Source: JAIFWN01 sp049304015 (GTDB lineage Bacteria > Patescibacteriota > Minisyncoccia > Phycocordibacterales > Zambryskibacteraceae). Taken from it: 26,906 nucleotides of DNA. Shown here one piece after another: positions 7,822-16,275 of the stretch (position 1 is the stretch's first letter; each line of letters begins with the position of its first letter). Location of the stretch: positions 1 through 26,906 of the forward strand of contig JBAQNS010000015.1 in the NCBI GenBank assembly GCA_049304015.1, given 5' to 3'. Under the pieces are notes generated by a model, which ran no database searches, had not been told where the DNA came from, and saw nothing but the letters and a program-made list of their open reading frames with translations. The position numbers and the translations under genes are program-made.

Positions 7822-8928
7822 ATGAAGAAGCTCGGCGTGGACAAGCCCTTTTTGTTCTCGGTCATTATTCTGATGGTGGCTGGTTTTTTTATTTTTAGCT
7901 CTGCATCACTCGGACTCCTTGCAAGGAATAGTAGTCAATATTCTTCGGTTTCATTTTCTCAAACAGTTTTAGGTCTATTCCTTGGGACTCTGGCTATGAT
8001 TACTATTTCAAAAATTGATTATAAGAATTGGAAAACTTATGCATTCTATTTATTGTTTCTTGCCATTATTTTAAATATTTTGGTGCTTATCCCTCATATA
8101 GGTTTTGAACATGGAGGAGCACGAAGATGGTTTGTCTTTTGGGGTATATCCTTTCAACCATCAGAACTATTAAAACTAGGCATAGTAATATATTTTTCTG
8201 CTTGGGCATCCAGTGTGAAGAATAAAATGGAAACATTTAGATATGGTTTTTTGCCTTTAATTATTTTAATTGGGATTTCTAGTATCTTACTACTAAAGCA
8301 ACCAGACACCGACACATTACTCATGATTGTATTTTCTTGTTTAGCTATCTTTGTCACCGCTGGAGGTAGATGGAAATATATATTCTTCATAGCCATTGTT
8401 GGTATCATGGGTATAGGAGTACTCGCCGTAACTCGACCTTATGTGATGAATCGTATTAATACTTTTCTCCATCCAGAGATAAATTCCCAAGGCTCAAGCT
8501 ATCAAATTCAACAATCATTAATAGCCATAGGTTCTGGTGGTATGGTCGGAAGGGGATTCGGACAAAGCATCCAAAAATTTAACTTTTTACCCGAACCAAT
8601 AGGAGACTCAATCTTTGCAGTAGAAGCAGAGGAATTCGGTTTTGTTGGAGCGACTATTCTTATTCTTTGTTTTGTTTTCTTTGCTACTCGAGGTTTGAAA
8701 ATTGCAGGAGGTGTACCGGACCAATTTGGTAGACTCCTCGTTGTTGGTATTGTTATAATGATTACTGCCCAAGCGTTTGTGAACATTGGAGCCATGCTCG
8801 GTGTCTTACCTCTATCTGGTATCACCTTACCTTTTGTCAGCCATGGAGGAACTTCATTGTTTATAACATTACTTGAAGTCGGCATCATTCTTTCTGTTTC
8901 TAAAACCAAATCAATTAAAAGAACATGA
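7822..8928 (+). CDS. ftsW: FtsW/RodA-type peptidoglycan glycosyltransferase (SEDS)
   Basis: A 368-residue SEDS polymerase with about ten membrane segments that polymerises lipid II into glycan strands. Diagnostic stretches are GARRWFVFWGISFQPSELLKL, then the loop NFLPEPIGDSIFAVEAEEFGF, and the terminal LSGITLPFVSHGGTSLF. The last one resembles FtsW (PLPFVSYGGTS) somewhat more than RodA, and the neighbour murG, which overlaps its stop as ATGA, favours a division role. No cognate class B PBP is present in the window. FtsW rather than RodA is my inference; the SEDS family call is firm. Confidence 0.88.
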   Translation: MKKLGVDKPFLFSVIILMVAGFFIFSSASLGLLARNSSQYSSVSFSQTVLGLFLGTLAMITISKIDYKNWKTYAFYLLFLAIILNILVLIPHIGFEHGGARRWFVFWGISFQPSELLKLGIVIYFSAWASSVKNKMETFRYGFLPLIILIGISSILLLKQPDTDTLLMIVFSCLAIFVTAGGRWKYIFFIAIVGIMGIGVLAVTRPYVMNRINTFLHPEINSQGSSYQIQQSLIAIGSGGMVGRGFGQSIQKFNFLPEPIGDSIFAVEAEEFGFVGATILILCFVFFATRGLKIAGGVPDQFGRLLVVGIVIMITAQAFVNIGAMLGVLPLSGITLPFVSHGGTSLFITLLEVGIILSVSKTKSIKRT

Positions 8929-10061
8929 GAATACTATTTACAGGAGGAGGCACCGGCGGACACTTTTATCCAATTGTGGCTGTGGCCAAACAACTTAATG
9001 AGATAGTCAAAGAAAAAAAACTCCTTAAGCCAGATTTGTATTATATGTCTCCAACTCCATACAATGAGGGTTTGTTGTACGAGATGGGCATTACATATAA
9101 AAAAAACTCTGCTGGGAAACTTCGAAGATATTTCTCCTTAAAAAACTTTTTTGATTTCTTTAAAACTGGCTGGGGTGTTTTTACTTCACTTTTGCAAATT
9201 TGGAAAATATATCCAGATGTAGTCTTTGGTAAGGGTGGTTATGGTAGTTTTCCTGCGCTTATGGCTGCAAGGATACTAAGGATACCTGTGGTGATACACG
9301 AATCAGACACTAGTCCAGGGATAGTGAACGCCTGGGCAGGCAAATTTGCAGAAAGAGTGGCTGTTTCTTATCCTGATGCAGCCAAATATTTCCCAACAGG
9401 TAAAGCTATACTTACGGGCAATCCAGTCAGAGAAGATATAGTTGAACCCATAACCGATGGAGCACGAGAGTTTTTAAAGCTTGAAGAAAACATTCCTGTG
9501 ATTGTACTACTTGGAGGTTCTCAAGGCGCTCAGAGAATTAATGACATCCTACTCGAAGGTTTACCAGAATTGGTAAAGAAATATTCTATTATTCATCAAA
9601 CTGGTAAAGAGAATTTTGTTGAATGTAAGTCTACAGCAGAAGCAGTTTTGTATAATTCTGAATTCAAAGACAGATATAAACCATTTGATTATTTGAACAA
9701 CTTGGCTATGCGTATGTCTGCGGGTGTAGCCAATATAATTATCTCTCGTGCCGGCTCAACCATATTTGAAATTGCTGCTTGGGGCATTCCTTCCATCATC
9801 ATCCCTATACCTGAGAGAATTAGCCACGACCAGAGAACTAATGCCTTCTCATATGCACGTGCTGGAGCTTGTGAGGTTATAGAAGAGCACAACCTTACAG
9901 CCAACCTACTTTTGTCCGAATTAAATAGACTAATGAGTATGCCAGAAGAAAGGGAGAAAATGAGCAAAAGTGCTTTGGCTTTCTATAAACCAAACGCCGC
10001 AAGGGAGATTGCTGAAGAAATCCTTAAAATAGCTTTATCCCACGAAGTAGAGAGTGACTAA
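8925..10061 (+). CDS. murG: UDP-GlcNAc:undecaprenyl-PP-MurNAc-pentapeptide GlcNAc transferase
   Basis: 378 residues. MurG adds GlcNAc to lipid I to make lipid II at the inner membrane face. The GT28 fold shows the N-terminal glycine loop GGGTGGHFYP at residues 6-15, FGKGGYGSFPALMAA, HESDTSPGIVNAWAGKFA, a second-domain loop LGGSQGAQRIND, and the UDP-GlcNAc site ISRAGSTIFEIAAWGIPSI followed by HDQRTNA. The length is slightly above the usual 355. It is translationally coupled to ftsW by the ATGA overlap; asnB follows after 27 nt with its own -10 box. Confidence 0.96.
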   Translation: MRILFTGGGTGGHFYPIVAVAKQLNEIVKEKKLLKPDLYYMSPTPYNEGLLYEMGITYKKNSAGKLRRYFSLKNFFDFFKTGWGVFTSLLQIWKIYPDVVFGKGGYGSFPALMAARILRIPVVIHESDTSPGIVNAWAGKFAERVAVSYPDAAKYFPTGKAILTGNPVREDIVEPITDGAREFLKLEENIPVIVLLGGSQGAQRINDILLEGLPELVKKYSIIHQTGKENFVECKSTAEAVLYNSEFKDRYKPFDYLNNLAMRMSAGVANIIISRAGSTIFEIAAWGIPSIIIPIPERISHDQRTNAFSYARAGACEVIEEHNLTANLLLSELNRLMSMPEEREKMSKSALAFYKPNAAREIAEEILKIALSHEVESD

Positions 10062-10082
10062 GGCTCTAAAAATGGCTATAAT
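10054..10082 (+). promoter_or_regulatory. Promoter of asnB (leaderless)
   Basis: The -35 GTGACT (10054-10059) and -10 TATAAT (10077-10082) are 17 nt apart, and the -10 ends 6 nt before ATG 10089. There is no Shine-Dalgarno. Confidence 0.7.
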
Positions 10083-10088
10083 ACGGCC

Positions 10089-11924
10089 ATGTGTGGCATA
10101 ACTGGCGTTATAGATCAAAATCTAAGGGATAAGGAGGGTTTAATCCGCCTTATGACCAAAGAAATTACTCATCGTGGCCCAGATGATGATGGTTTTTATA
10201 TAGATGAATTTGTGGGGTTAGGAATGAGAAGATTAGCCATTATTGATCTTGAGACTGGTAAGCAACCCATTGTCTCTCTAGATGGCAATTTGATTATTTT
10301 TTTTAATGGAGAAATCTACAACTACAAGGAACTAAAATTAGAACTTGAGCAAAAAGGCAAGGTATTTAAAACCAAGAGTGACACCGAGGTAATTCTACAA
10401 ATGTATGAGACGTATGGTGACTCAGCGGTTCGGAGATTGAGAGGTATGTTTGCATTTTGTATTTATGACAAAAGTAAACAAACTATTTTCCTGGCACGAG
10501 ATTTCTTTGGGATAAAGCCTTTATATTATCTAAAACAAAATAATAAAATTCTAAACTTTGGTTCAGAGATAAAATCTCTTATTCTTCATCCAGAATATAA
10601 GAGGGAAGTGAACGACAAAGCTGTTTTTGATTATTTGTCCTTTCAATACAACCCTAATGAGGAAACTTTCTTCAAAAATATTTACAAATTACCTCCAGCT
10701 CACACTCTAAAAATAGATTTAAAATCAGAAACTAATGAGCTCAAGAAATATTGGCATTACACACCAGAATCCAATGGTACTTTGAACAGAAGTGACACTA
10801 GTATAAAAATCAAAAACACAATGGAAGATTCTGTCTCTCACCACATGATTGCAGATGTGCCTGTTGGCTCATTTCTTTCTGGTGGTATTGATTCAAGTAT
10901 TATTGCAACTTTAATGCAAAAAGTGCGTGGAGATAAGAAAATTAAAACTTTTACTGTTGGTTTTGAATCATTAACAGAAGGAGAAGAAGCTAAAGATACT
11001 TCTGATTATTTGGAGACTGACCATACTGAAATAACTATAGGCCAGGATGAATACTTTGGAGTTTTAGACAAAGCAGTGTGGCACTTCGACGAACCAGTGG
11101 CCGATCCTTCAGCCATTGGTCTTTATTTTGTGGCCAGAGAAGCCAAGAAACATGTGAAGGTTGTGTTGTCTGGAGAAGGGTCAGACGAACTCTTTGGAGG
11201 CTACAATATTTACCTTGAACCATATGCCAGACGATGGGCCTCTTGGATACCTATTTCAATATTGAAAACACTAACCGCGCTTCCATTTAATTATTTTGGT
11301 AAAAATTATTTAAATAAAGCTTCAAAGAAACTTTCTGAGTGGTATAGAGGAAACGCCACTATCTTCACTAGTAATGAAGCAAAAGCATTGTGGAAAGGTA
11401 AAAGTCAAAATACTTTCTCATTAGAGAGTTTATACAAAGAAGCAGAAGATTTGAGCGAGTCTACTCAAATGCAATATATAGACATTCACACGTGGCTCAT
11501 CGGGGACATTTTAGCCAAAGCTGACAAGATGACCATGGCCAACTCCTTGGAACTCAGAGTGCCTTTCTTGGATAGAAAAGTGGTAGATTTAGCTCGCACT
11601 CTACCAGACAAGTTTAAATGGTCAGAAGGAGAAACAAAATATCTACTACGAGATGCATTCAAATCAATCATTCCTGAATCAACAAGAAAGAGAAAGAAAC
11701 TAGGATTCCCAACCCCTATTAGAAATTGGCTAACAAAAGACAAAAAAGAAATCTTTGAGAGGATTACAAATAACGAATACATTAAATCAAACTTAGATTT
11801 ATCCCAGATTGAAAAAATTATCATGGATCATACAGATAAAAAAGCTGACAATTCAAGGAAAATCTACCTCCTCCTAATGCTCGCAATCTGGTACGATGTA
11901 TTTATAAAGCATAAAACTATATGA
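10089..11924 (+). CDS. asnB: Glutamine-hydrolysing asparagine synthetase family (AsnB)
   Basis: 611 residues. The N-terminal glutaminase begins with MCGITGV, so Cys2 becomes the catalytic nucleophile, and RGPDDDGFY and NGEIYNYKELK complete the site. The synthetase domain has the PP-loop SGGIDSS at 264-270, which adenylates the carboxylate substrate, and VVLSGEGSDELFGGY. Classical AsnB makes asparagine from aspartate, glutamine and ATP. It lies between murG and mraY, and some AsnB proteins (B. subtilis AsnB, L. plantarum AsnB1, corynebacterial LtsA) amidate diaminopimelate in peptidoglycan precursors, so that role should be considered. Its stop overlaps the mraY start as ATGA. Confidence 0.92.
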   Translation: MCGITGVIDQNLRDKEGLIRLMTKEITHRGPDDDGFYIDEFVGLGMRRLAIIDLETGKQPIVSLDGNLIIFFNGEIYNYKELKLELEQKGKVFKTKSDTEVILQMYETYGDSAVRRLRGMFAFCIYDKSKQTIFLARDFFGIKPLYYLKQNNKILNFGSEIKSLILHPEYKREVNDKAVFDYLSFQYNPNEETFFKNIYKLPPAHTLKIDLKSETNELKKYWHYTPESNGTLNRSDTSIKIKNTMEDSVSHHMIADVPVGSFLSGGIDSSIIATLMQKVRGDKKIKTFTVGFESLTEGEEAKDTSDYLETDHTEITIGQDEYFGVLDKAVWHFDEPVADPSAIGLYFVAREAKKHVKVVLSGEGSDELFGGYNIYLEPYARRWASWIPISILKTLTALPFNYFGKNYLNKASKKLSEWYRGNATIFTSNEAKALWKGKSQNTFSLESLYKEAEDLSESTQMQYIDIHTWLIGDILAKADKMTMANSLELRVPFLDRKVVDLARTLPDKFKWSEGETKYLLRDAFKSIIPESTRKRKKLGFPTPIRNWLTKDKKEIFERITNNEYIKSNLDLSQIEKIIMDHTDKKADNSRKIYLLLMLAIWYDVFIKHKTI

Positions 11925-12973
11925 CCTTAAGTATCCTCAAAGTAATCATTCCGCCAGTTCTCACTTTCTTCATAGGTGTAGCCATCACTCCTATATTCAC
12001 AAAATATTTTTATAAATATAAAATGTGGAAAAAATCTCCTAGAAGTGAATCCGACACTATAAAAGACTTCGCAGATATTCATAATACAAAGAGTGAAGTT
12101 TCTACTCCTAGAGTAGGGGGCATAATTATTTGGATGTCTGTGCTCTTGGCCGTCTTTGGGATATATCTTTTGTCCATTATTTGGCCCACTGACATCACTA
12201 CCAAACTAAGCTACCTCAGTCGTGAGCAAACTCTTATTCCTTTGGCCACACTTATCTTTGGAGCACTTCTTGGACTCTTTGATGATGCTCTGCAGATATT
12301 AGGCAAAGGTGATTATGCCAAAGACAACCCAGCTTACAGAAAAATAAAAATACTTTTAATAACTCTAATAGGAACAGCTATTGGATTTTGGTTTTATAAC
12401 AAACTTGGAATGTCGACCGTTCATTTTCCTTTTTGGAAAGATATTGATTTGGGGCTTTGGTTCATTCCTTTCTTTGTGGTGGTAATGCTAGCCACCTTCT
12501 CAACTAGCGTCATAGACGGCATAGATGGTTTAGCTGGGGGAGTGCTTGCTTCTATCTTTGGAGCTTTCGCTGTCATTGCCTTCGTCCATCATCAAATAGA
12601 TATTTCTGCTTTCTGTGGGGCACTAACTGGAGCTATTTTGGCCTTTCTTTGGTTCAACATTCCTCCTGCCAGATTCTATATGGGGGAGACAGGCATGCTT
12701 GGCTTAACAATCACTCTTTCAGTCATTGCTTTCCTTACAAACTCAGCACTTATATTGCCTATAATAGCCATCCCTCTCGTCGCCACATCATTTTCTGTTA
12801 TAGTTCAAATAATTTCATATAAATTTAGAAATGGGAAACGAGTCTTTAGACTGGCGCCACTACACCACCACTTTCAAGCCATCGGTTGGTCTAGGGAAAA
12901 GATTGTGATGAGATATTGGGTTATAAGCATAGTCTTCGCCGCTGTGGGAGTAGTAATAGCCCTCGTAGGTTAA
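11921..12973 (+). CDS. mraY: Phospho-N-acetylmuramoyl-pentapeptide transferase
   Basis: 350 residues with about ten membrane helices. MraY transfers phospho-MurNAc-pentapeptide to undecaprenyl phosphate, forming lipid I, the substrate of MurG two genes upstream. Motifs are STPRVGGI near residue 60, the LFGALLGLFDDALQI region with the Asp pair, the Mg site SVIDGIDGLAGG, RFYMGETGMLGL, and the signature APLHHHFQAIGWSREKIVMRYW near the C-terminus. The last motif separates MraY from WecA-type enzymes. It is translationally coupled to asnB and followed after 4 nt by gltX. Confidence 0.96.
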   Translation: MTLSILKVIIPPVLTFFIGVAITPIFTKYFYKYKMWKKSPRSESDTIKDFADIHNTKSEVSTPRVGGIIIWMSVLLAVFGIYLLSIIWPTDITTKLSYLSREQTLIPLATLIFGALLGLFDDALQILGKGDYAKDNPAYRKIKILLITLIGTAIGFWFYNKLGMSTVHFPFWKDIDLGLWFIPFFVVVMLATFSTSVIDGIDGLAGGVLASIFGAFAVIAFVHHQIDISAFCGALTGAILAFLWFNIPPARFYMGETGMLGLTITLSVIAFLTNSALILPIIAIPLVATSFSVIVQIISYKFRNGKRVFRLAPLHHHFQAIGWSREKIVMRYWVISIVFAAVGVVIALVG

Positions 12974-12977
12974 ATAT

Positions 12978-14168
12978 ATGAACACAAACAAACAAATTGT
13001 AGTCAGAATGGCACCTTCACCAACAGGAAACCTCCATGTGGGTGGAGCGAGAACTGCCTTGTTTAATTACCTTTTTGCTCGTAGTCAAAATGGTAAATAT
13101 ATCCTAAGAATTGAGGATACAGACAAGGAACGTTCAACCAAAGAATTTGAAAACGACATTATGAGCTGTTTTGAGTGGCTTGGACTCAAACACGATGAGT
13201 TTTATAGACAATCAGAAAGAACTGACATTTATAGATCCTATCTCCAAAAAATGCTTGATGAGGGTAGTGCCTATGTCTCTAAAGAAGAAGTGGTAGAGGA
13301 AGGACAACGTCCAGAGGTTATTCGTTTCAAGAACCCAAATAAAAAAATTGTCTTTCAAGATTTAATTCGTGGACAAATTGAATTTGATACTACTGAATTA
13401 AAAGATTTTGTGATTGCCCGAAGTGTAGATGAACCGCTCTATCATTTGTCTGTAGTGATTGATGATTTTCTCATGGGCATCACTCATGTTATCCGCGGGG
13501 AAGAACATCTTTCAAATACTCCAAGGCAAATACTTATTCAGGAAGCCATCGTTGCCCCAAGACCAATTTATGCCCACCTTCCTCTCATTCTTGATTCGGA
13601 TAGAGCCAAACTTTCAAAGCGTAAACACGGGGCTGTGGTGTGGGTAGATACTTATAAGAATCAGGGATTTCAGCCAAATGCATTGTTAAATTATCTGGCT
13701 CTATTAGGGTGGAACCCAGGGACTGATAGAGAAATTTTCACTTTGGAAGAATTAATCAAAGAATTTAGTATGGAGAAAGTTCATAAAGGAGGAGCAATTT
13801 TTGACACTAAAAAACTCGATTGGATAAACAAGGAACACATAAAATTACTACCAGACGAAGAACAAATTAAGCTCATAGCCAAGGATTTTGATTCAAAAAC
13901 TGAACCAATATTAGACATAGATAAAATTGCTTGGAAGGATTCAAATAAAGATGAGGCCAAGAAACACTTGAATGAAGTTATTAAAATACTTGATGATGAA
14001 CAGGTGATAATGAAATATGCAGAAGAGATGGGGAAGGGGAACGTCCTCTGGCCTCTTAGATACGCCCTCTCAGGACTGGAGAAGTCTCCTAGTCCACTCA
14101 TCCTCATAAAGATACTAGGTGTTGATGAATCAAGGAGAAGAATCGAGAAAGCCATTGAACTACTTTAA
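12978..14168 (+). CDS. gltX: Glutamyl-tRNA synthetase, shortened
   Basis: 396 residues, class I. It charges tRNA-Glu (and possibly tRNA-Gln for later amidation). The N-terminus has RMAPSPTGNLHVGGARTALFNYLFAR with the HIGH-equivalent HVGG at about 20-23, then RIEDTDKERS, VIRGEEHLSNTPRQ, and the KMSKS equivalent KLSKRKHGA. Typical bacterial GluRS is about 465-490 residues. Here the zinc-binding insert is absent and the C-terminal anticodon domain is reduced to roughly one helical subdomain ending SPLILIKILGVDESRRRIEKAIELL. Its TAA overlaps the next ATG by one base. Discrimination between Glu and Gln tRNAs cannot be judged. Confidence 0.94.
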   Translation: MNTNKQIVVRMAPSPTGNLHVGGARTALFNYLFARSQNGKYILRIEDTDKERSTKEFENDIMSCFEWLGLKHDEFYRQSERTDIYRSYLQKMLDEGSAYVSKEEVVEEGQRPEVIRFKNPNKKIVFQDLIRGQIEFDTTELKDFVIARSVDEPLYHLSVVIDDFLMGITHVIRGEEHLSNTPRQILIQEAIVAPRPIYAHLPLILDSDRAKLSKRKHGAVVWVDTYKNQGFQPNALLNYLALLGWNPGTDREIFTLEELIKEFSMEKVHKGGAIFDTKKLDWINKEHIKLLPDEEQIKLIAKDFDSKTEPILDIDKIAWKDSNKDEAKKHLNEVIKILDDEQVIMKYAEEMGKGNVLWPLRYALSGLEKSPSPLILIKILGVDESRRRIEKAIELL

Positions 14169-15445
14169 TGAAAAAATCACTCATATTAGTTCTGATATTT
14201 ATATTCGTGCCTTTAATATCCAAAGCTGGATTAGTTGAGGATTTGCAAAAACAAATTGATGCGAAGAAACCTGTCCTAGAACAACTCAAAGCACAAAGTG
14301 CGCAACTTGAACAGCAAATCCAAGAAACTGTAAAGACAGAAAACACTTTAAATTCAACCATTAAAGTTTTAGATACTACTCAAAAGAAACTTTCTACAGA
14401 TTTAAAAGTTACAGAAAATAAAATCTATTCAACAAACCTATCTATTACTCAAATTGGGGAAAAAATAAGAGACCAAGAGGATCAAATTAGTGTTCATAGT
14501 AAGGCCATCTCAGCAGCCATTAGAAAAATTTCAGAAGCAGAAAGTAACTCTATTGCTTCAATATTATTAGAATCAGGTAGCTTGAGTGACGTGTGGAAGG
14601 ATGTAGACTCACTAGACAATCTGCAGAATTCTTTGAGGAATGAAATCGCCGCTCTCACCCAAGCGAACAAGGAACTTAATACTCAGATAAATCAAAAAAC
14701 AAAAAAGAAAACAGAATTAGTGAATTTGAAGGAAGACCTTGCGGTGCAGAAGCAGTCAGTAGATATAAACAAAAAATCAAAAGCTGAATTGCTCGCTATC
14801 ACCAAGAGTCAAGAAGCAACTTACCAAAAACTCTTGGCTGACAACAGAGCTAGAGAAAAACAGTTTGAAGACGAGCTCTATGCTTATGAATCACAGCTAA
14901 AAATTGCTATAGATCCAAGTCTATTACCCACCAAAAGGCCCGGCGTGCTTTCTTGGCCACTCGACCTTGTATATATAACCCAAAGGTTTGGGAAGACTGT
15001 TGGGGCAAGCCGTTTGTATGCTTCTGGATCACATAATGGAGTGGACTTTAGAGCTACTGTAGGCACACCAGTGAGAGCAGTACTCTCAGGTACCATCACA
15101 GGTACAGGCAACACAGATGAACAAAGAGGTTGTTATTCATACGGACGTTGGATACTTATAAAGCATGACAATGGACTGTCATCTATTTATGGACACCTCT
15201 CAGCCTCTAGGGTATCCGCTGGTCAACATGTGAATACTGGAGATGTTATAGGACTCTCTGGTGGAGCCCCAGGAATGTTTGGCTCAGGATTTTCTACTGG
15301 TCAACATTTACATTTAGGATTGTTCGCTACTCAAGGAGTAACCATAAAGCAATTTGTCCAGAGCAAAGGTTGTAAACAAATGTTTCTACCTATTGCAGAC
15401 TCCTCGGCCTATCTTGACCCGCTTGCTTATTTGCCATCTCTCTAA
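14168..15445 (+). CDS. EnvC-like M23 peptidase with coiled coil
   Basis: 425 residues, secreted. Residues 1-20 form a signal peptide; 21-240 are a long coiled coil rich in K, E, Q and S; the LytM/M23 domain lies at about 265-410. Putative zinc and catalytic residues are His289 and Asp293 (HNGVD), His343 (YGHLS) and His382 (HLHLG), so all expected positions are filled and it could be a working peptidoglycan endopeptidase rather than a degenerate activator. The coiled-coil plus M23 layout matches EnvC/CwlO-type proteins that are gated by FtsEX, which is not in this window. It overlaps gltX by one base, at the end of the wall-synthesis run. Confidence 0.93.
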   Translation: MKKSLILVLIFIFVPLISKAGLVEDLQKQIDAKKPVLEQLKAQSAQLEQQIQETVKTENTLNSTIKVLDTTQKKLSTDLKVTENKIYSTNLSITQIGEKIRDQEDQISVHSKAISAAIRKISEAESNSIASILLESGSLSDVWKDVDSLDNLQNSLRNEIAALTQANKELNTQINQKTKKKTELVNLKEDLAVQKQSVDINKKSKAELLAITKSQEATYQKLLADNRAREKQFEDELYAYESQLKIAIDPSLLPTKRPGVLSWPLDLVYITQRFGKTVGASRLYASGSHNGVDFRATVGTPVRAVLSGTITGTGNTDEQRGCYSYGRWILIKHDNGLSSIYGHLSASRVSAGQHVNTGDVIGLSGGAPGMFGSGFSTGQHLHLGLFATQGVTIKQFVQSKGCKQMFLPIADSSAYLDPLAYLPSL

Positions 15446-15488
15446 TAGAATTTATACATCATGAAAGGTGAGGACACATTTTAATAAA

Positions 15489-15767
15489 ATGAAAAATCAA
15501 AAAGGTATCATTGGTTTAATTATTCTAGTAATTATTGCTCTTATTCTCCTAAAATATTTTCTAGATTGGTCCATCTTCGAAGCGGCTGATTCTGCTCAAG
15601 GTCAAGAAACTATCGGATACACCCAAACACTTTTTAATACTATTTGGAGTTATATCGGAGCACCGGTCACTTTCATCTGGACAAAGATATTTATGCCTAT
15701 TTTGCAGTTAACTTGGGACAATTTCTTGGCTTTTCTCTCTTGGGGTAAACAAGTTGGGGGAAACTAG
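15489..15767 (+). CDS. Small membrane protein, unknown
   Basis: About 92 residues from ATG 15489 (MKNQKGIIGL). Residues 6-22 form a strong transmembrane helix; a second, more amphipathic hydrophobic part lies at about 58-85 (PVTFIWTKIFMPILQLTW). I recognise no family. The start is uncertain: a GTG at 15468 would add seven residues, and an ATG at 15461 opens a 7-codon ORF (MKGEDTF) that ends just before 15489 and might act as a leader peptide. A GGTGAGG (15467-15473) lies 15 nt upstream of 15489, longer than usual. It follows the M23 gene by 43 nt and has host-like base composition. Confidence 0.7.
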   Translation: MKNQKGIIGLIILVIIALILLKYFLDWSIFEAADSAQGQETIGYTQTLFNTIWSYIGAPVTFIWTKIFMPILQLTWDNFLAFLSWGKQVGGN

Positions 15768-15773
15768 AATTTC

Positions 15774-15782
15774 TGATAGAAT
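15774..15782 (+). promoter_or_regulatory. Extended -10 of 35-codon gene (leaderless)
   Basis: TGa-TAGAAT ends exactly 6 nt before ATG 15789, the same geometry as the heads of the core operons. It is the main reason for calling the small ORF downstream. Confidence 0.6.
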
Positions 15783-15788
15783 CTCGGC

Positions 15789-15896
15789 ATGAAAGTGATT
15801 AAGATTATTCTATTTTTCATACTTTTGCCTATCTACGGCACGATTTATCTTTTTATGACCTATACCTATAAGTGGTGGGAAAGCCTTATAGATTAG
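15789..15896 (+). CDS. 35-residue membrane microprotein
   Basis: A short ORF reading MKVIKIILFFILLPIYGT at its N-terminus, then IYLFMTYTYKWWESLID. It is almost one hydrophobic helix with a basic N-terminus and an aromatic, Trp-Trp interface end, typical of single-pass membrane microproteins. No family is recognised. Support comes from the extended -10 box 6 nt upstream and from its position between two other small membrane genes. The -35 of the next cassette begins 3 nt after its stop. Base composition is AT-rich like the host genes, unlike the cassette that follows. Confidence 0.6.
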   Translation: MKVIKIILFFILLPIYGTIYLFMTYTYKWWESLID

Positions 15897-15898
15897 TG

Positions 15899-15926
15899 TT
15901 GAAATCTTGAATTATAGGTGTAATAT
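15899..15926 (+). promoter_or_regulatory. Promoter of 77-aa cassette
   Basis: -35 TTGAAA (15899-15904) and -10 TAATAT (15921-15926) are 16 nt apart. A leader of about 25 nt ends in the strong Shine-Dalgarno AGGAG (15949-15953), 5 nt before ATG 15959. Confidence 0.7.
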
Positions 15927-15958
15927 ACGCATAGATTCGTCCTCTCACAGGAGTAAAG

Positions 15959-16192
15959 ATGCCTACGTGGCTCATTGTGGTACTCGCGGTCATTGCTCTG
16001 GCCATCATCGGTCTCTGGTTCGCCCTCAACGCCAAGCGCAAGAAGGACAGCGGTGATTCGGTCGTTCGTCTGAGCCATCGGCCTCGACACCGACCACCTG
16101 CTGACCCCGCACATGGAGTAGGTGTCCGTGAACCCGTCGTCCGACCAACTCCGACCCTCAAGGCTCAAGCAGAGAACACCGTACCCGAGTAG
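15959..16192 (+). CDS. GC-rich single-pass membrane protein with basic tail
   Basis: 77 residues. Residues 3-23 (TWLIVVLAVIALAIIGLWFA) are one transmembrane helix, followed by NAKRKK and a Pro- and Arg-rich tail with RHRPPADPAH, probably cytoplasmic by the positive-inside rule. I recognise no family. The first 60 bases are about 57% GC by hand count, far above the AT-rich genes just upstream. Strand and start are supported by an AGGAG Shine-Dalgarno, a clear promoter and a stop codon that lies inside the terminator stem. Long open frames on the opposite strand exist but have none of these signals. Confidence 0.75.
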   Translation: MPTWLIVVLAVIALAIIGLWFALNAKRKKDSGDSVVRLSHRPRHRPPADPAHGVGVREPVVRPTPTLKAQAENTVPE

Positions 16193-16214
16193 TGCTACAT
16201 GCTACTCGGTTTTT
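16185..16214 (+). terminator. Terminator of 77-aa cassette
   Basis: CCGAGTAG (16185-16192) pairs with CTACTCGG (16202-16209) around a 9-nt loop, followed by five T. The TAG stop codon is the last three bases of the 5' arm. Confidence 0.85.
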
Positions 16215-16216
16215 CA

Positions 16217-16245
16217 TTGAAATAATTTGTATGTGGTTGTAGAGT
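16217..16245 (+). promoter_or_regulatory. Promoter of 40-aa cassette
   Basis: -35 TTGAAA (16217-16222) and -10 TAGAGT (16240-16245) are 17 nt apart, starting 3 nt after the previous terminator. The leader carries GGAG (16265-16268), 7 nt before ATG 16276. Confidence 0.7.
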
Positions 16246-16275
16246 CAATATAGGCATTCAACACGGAGCAACAAA

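Noticed and set aside
15886..16168. Two minus-strand frames of 91 codons opposite the 77-residue cassette
   Set aside because: GC-rich DNA leaves long antisense frames by chance; promoter, Shine-Dalgarno and terminator all point to the plus strand.
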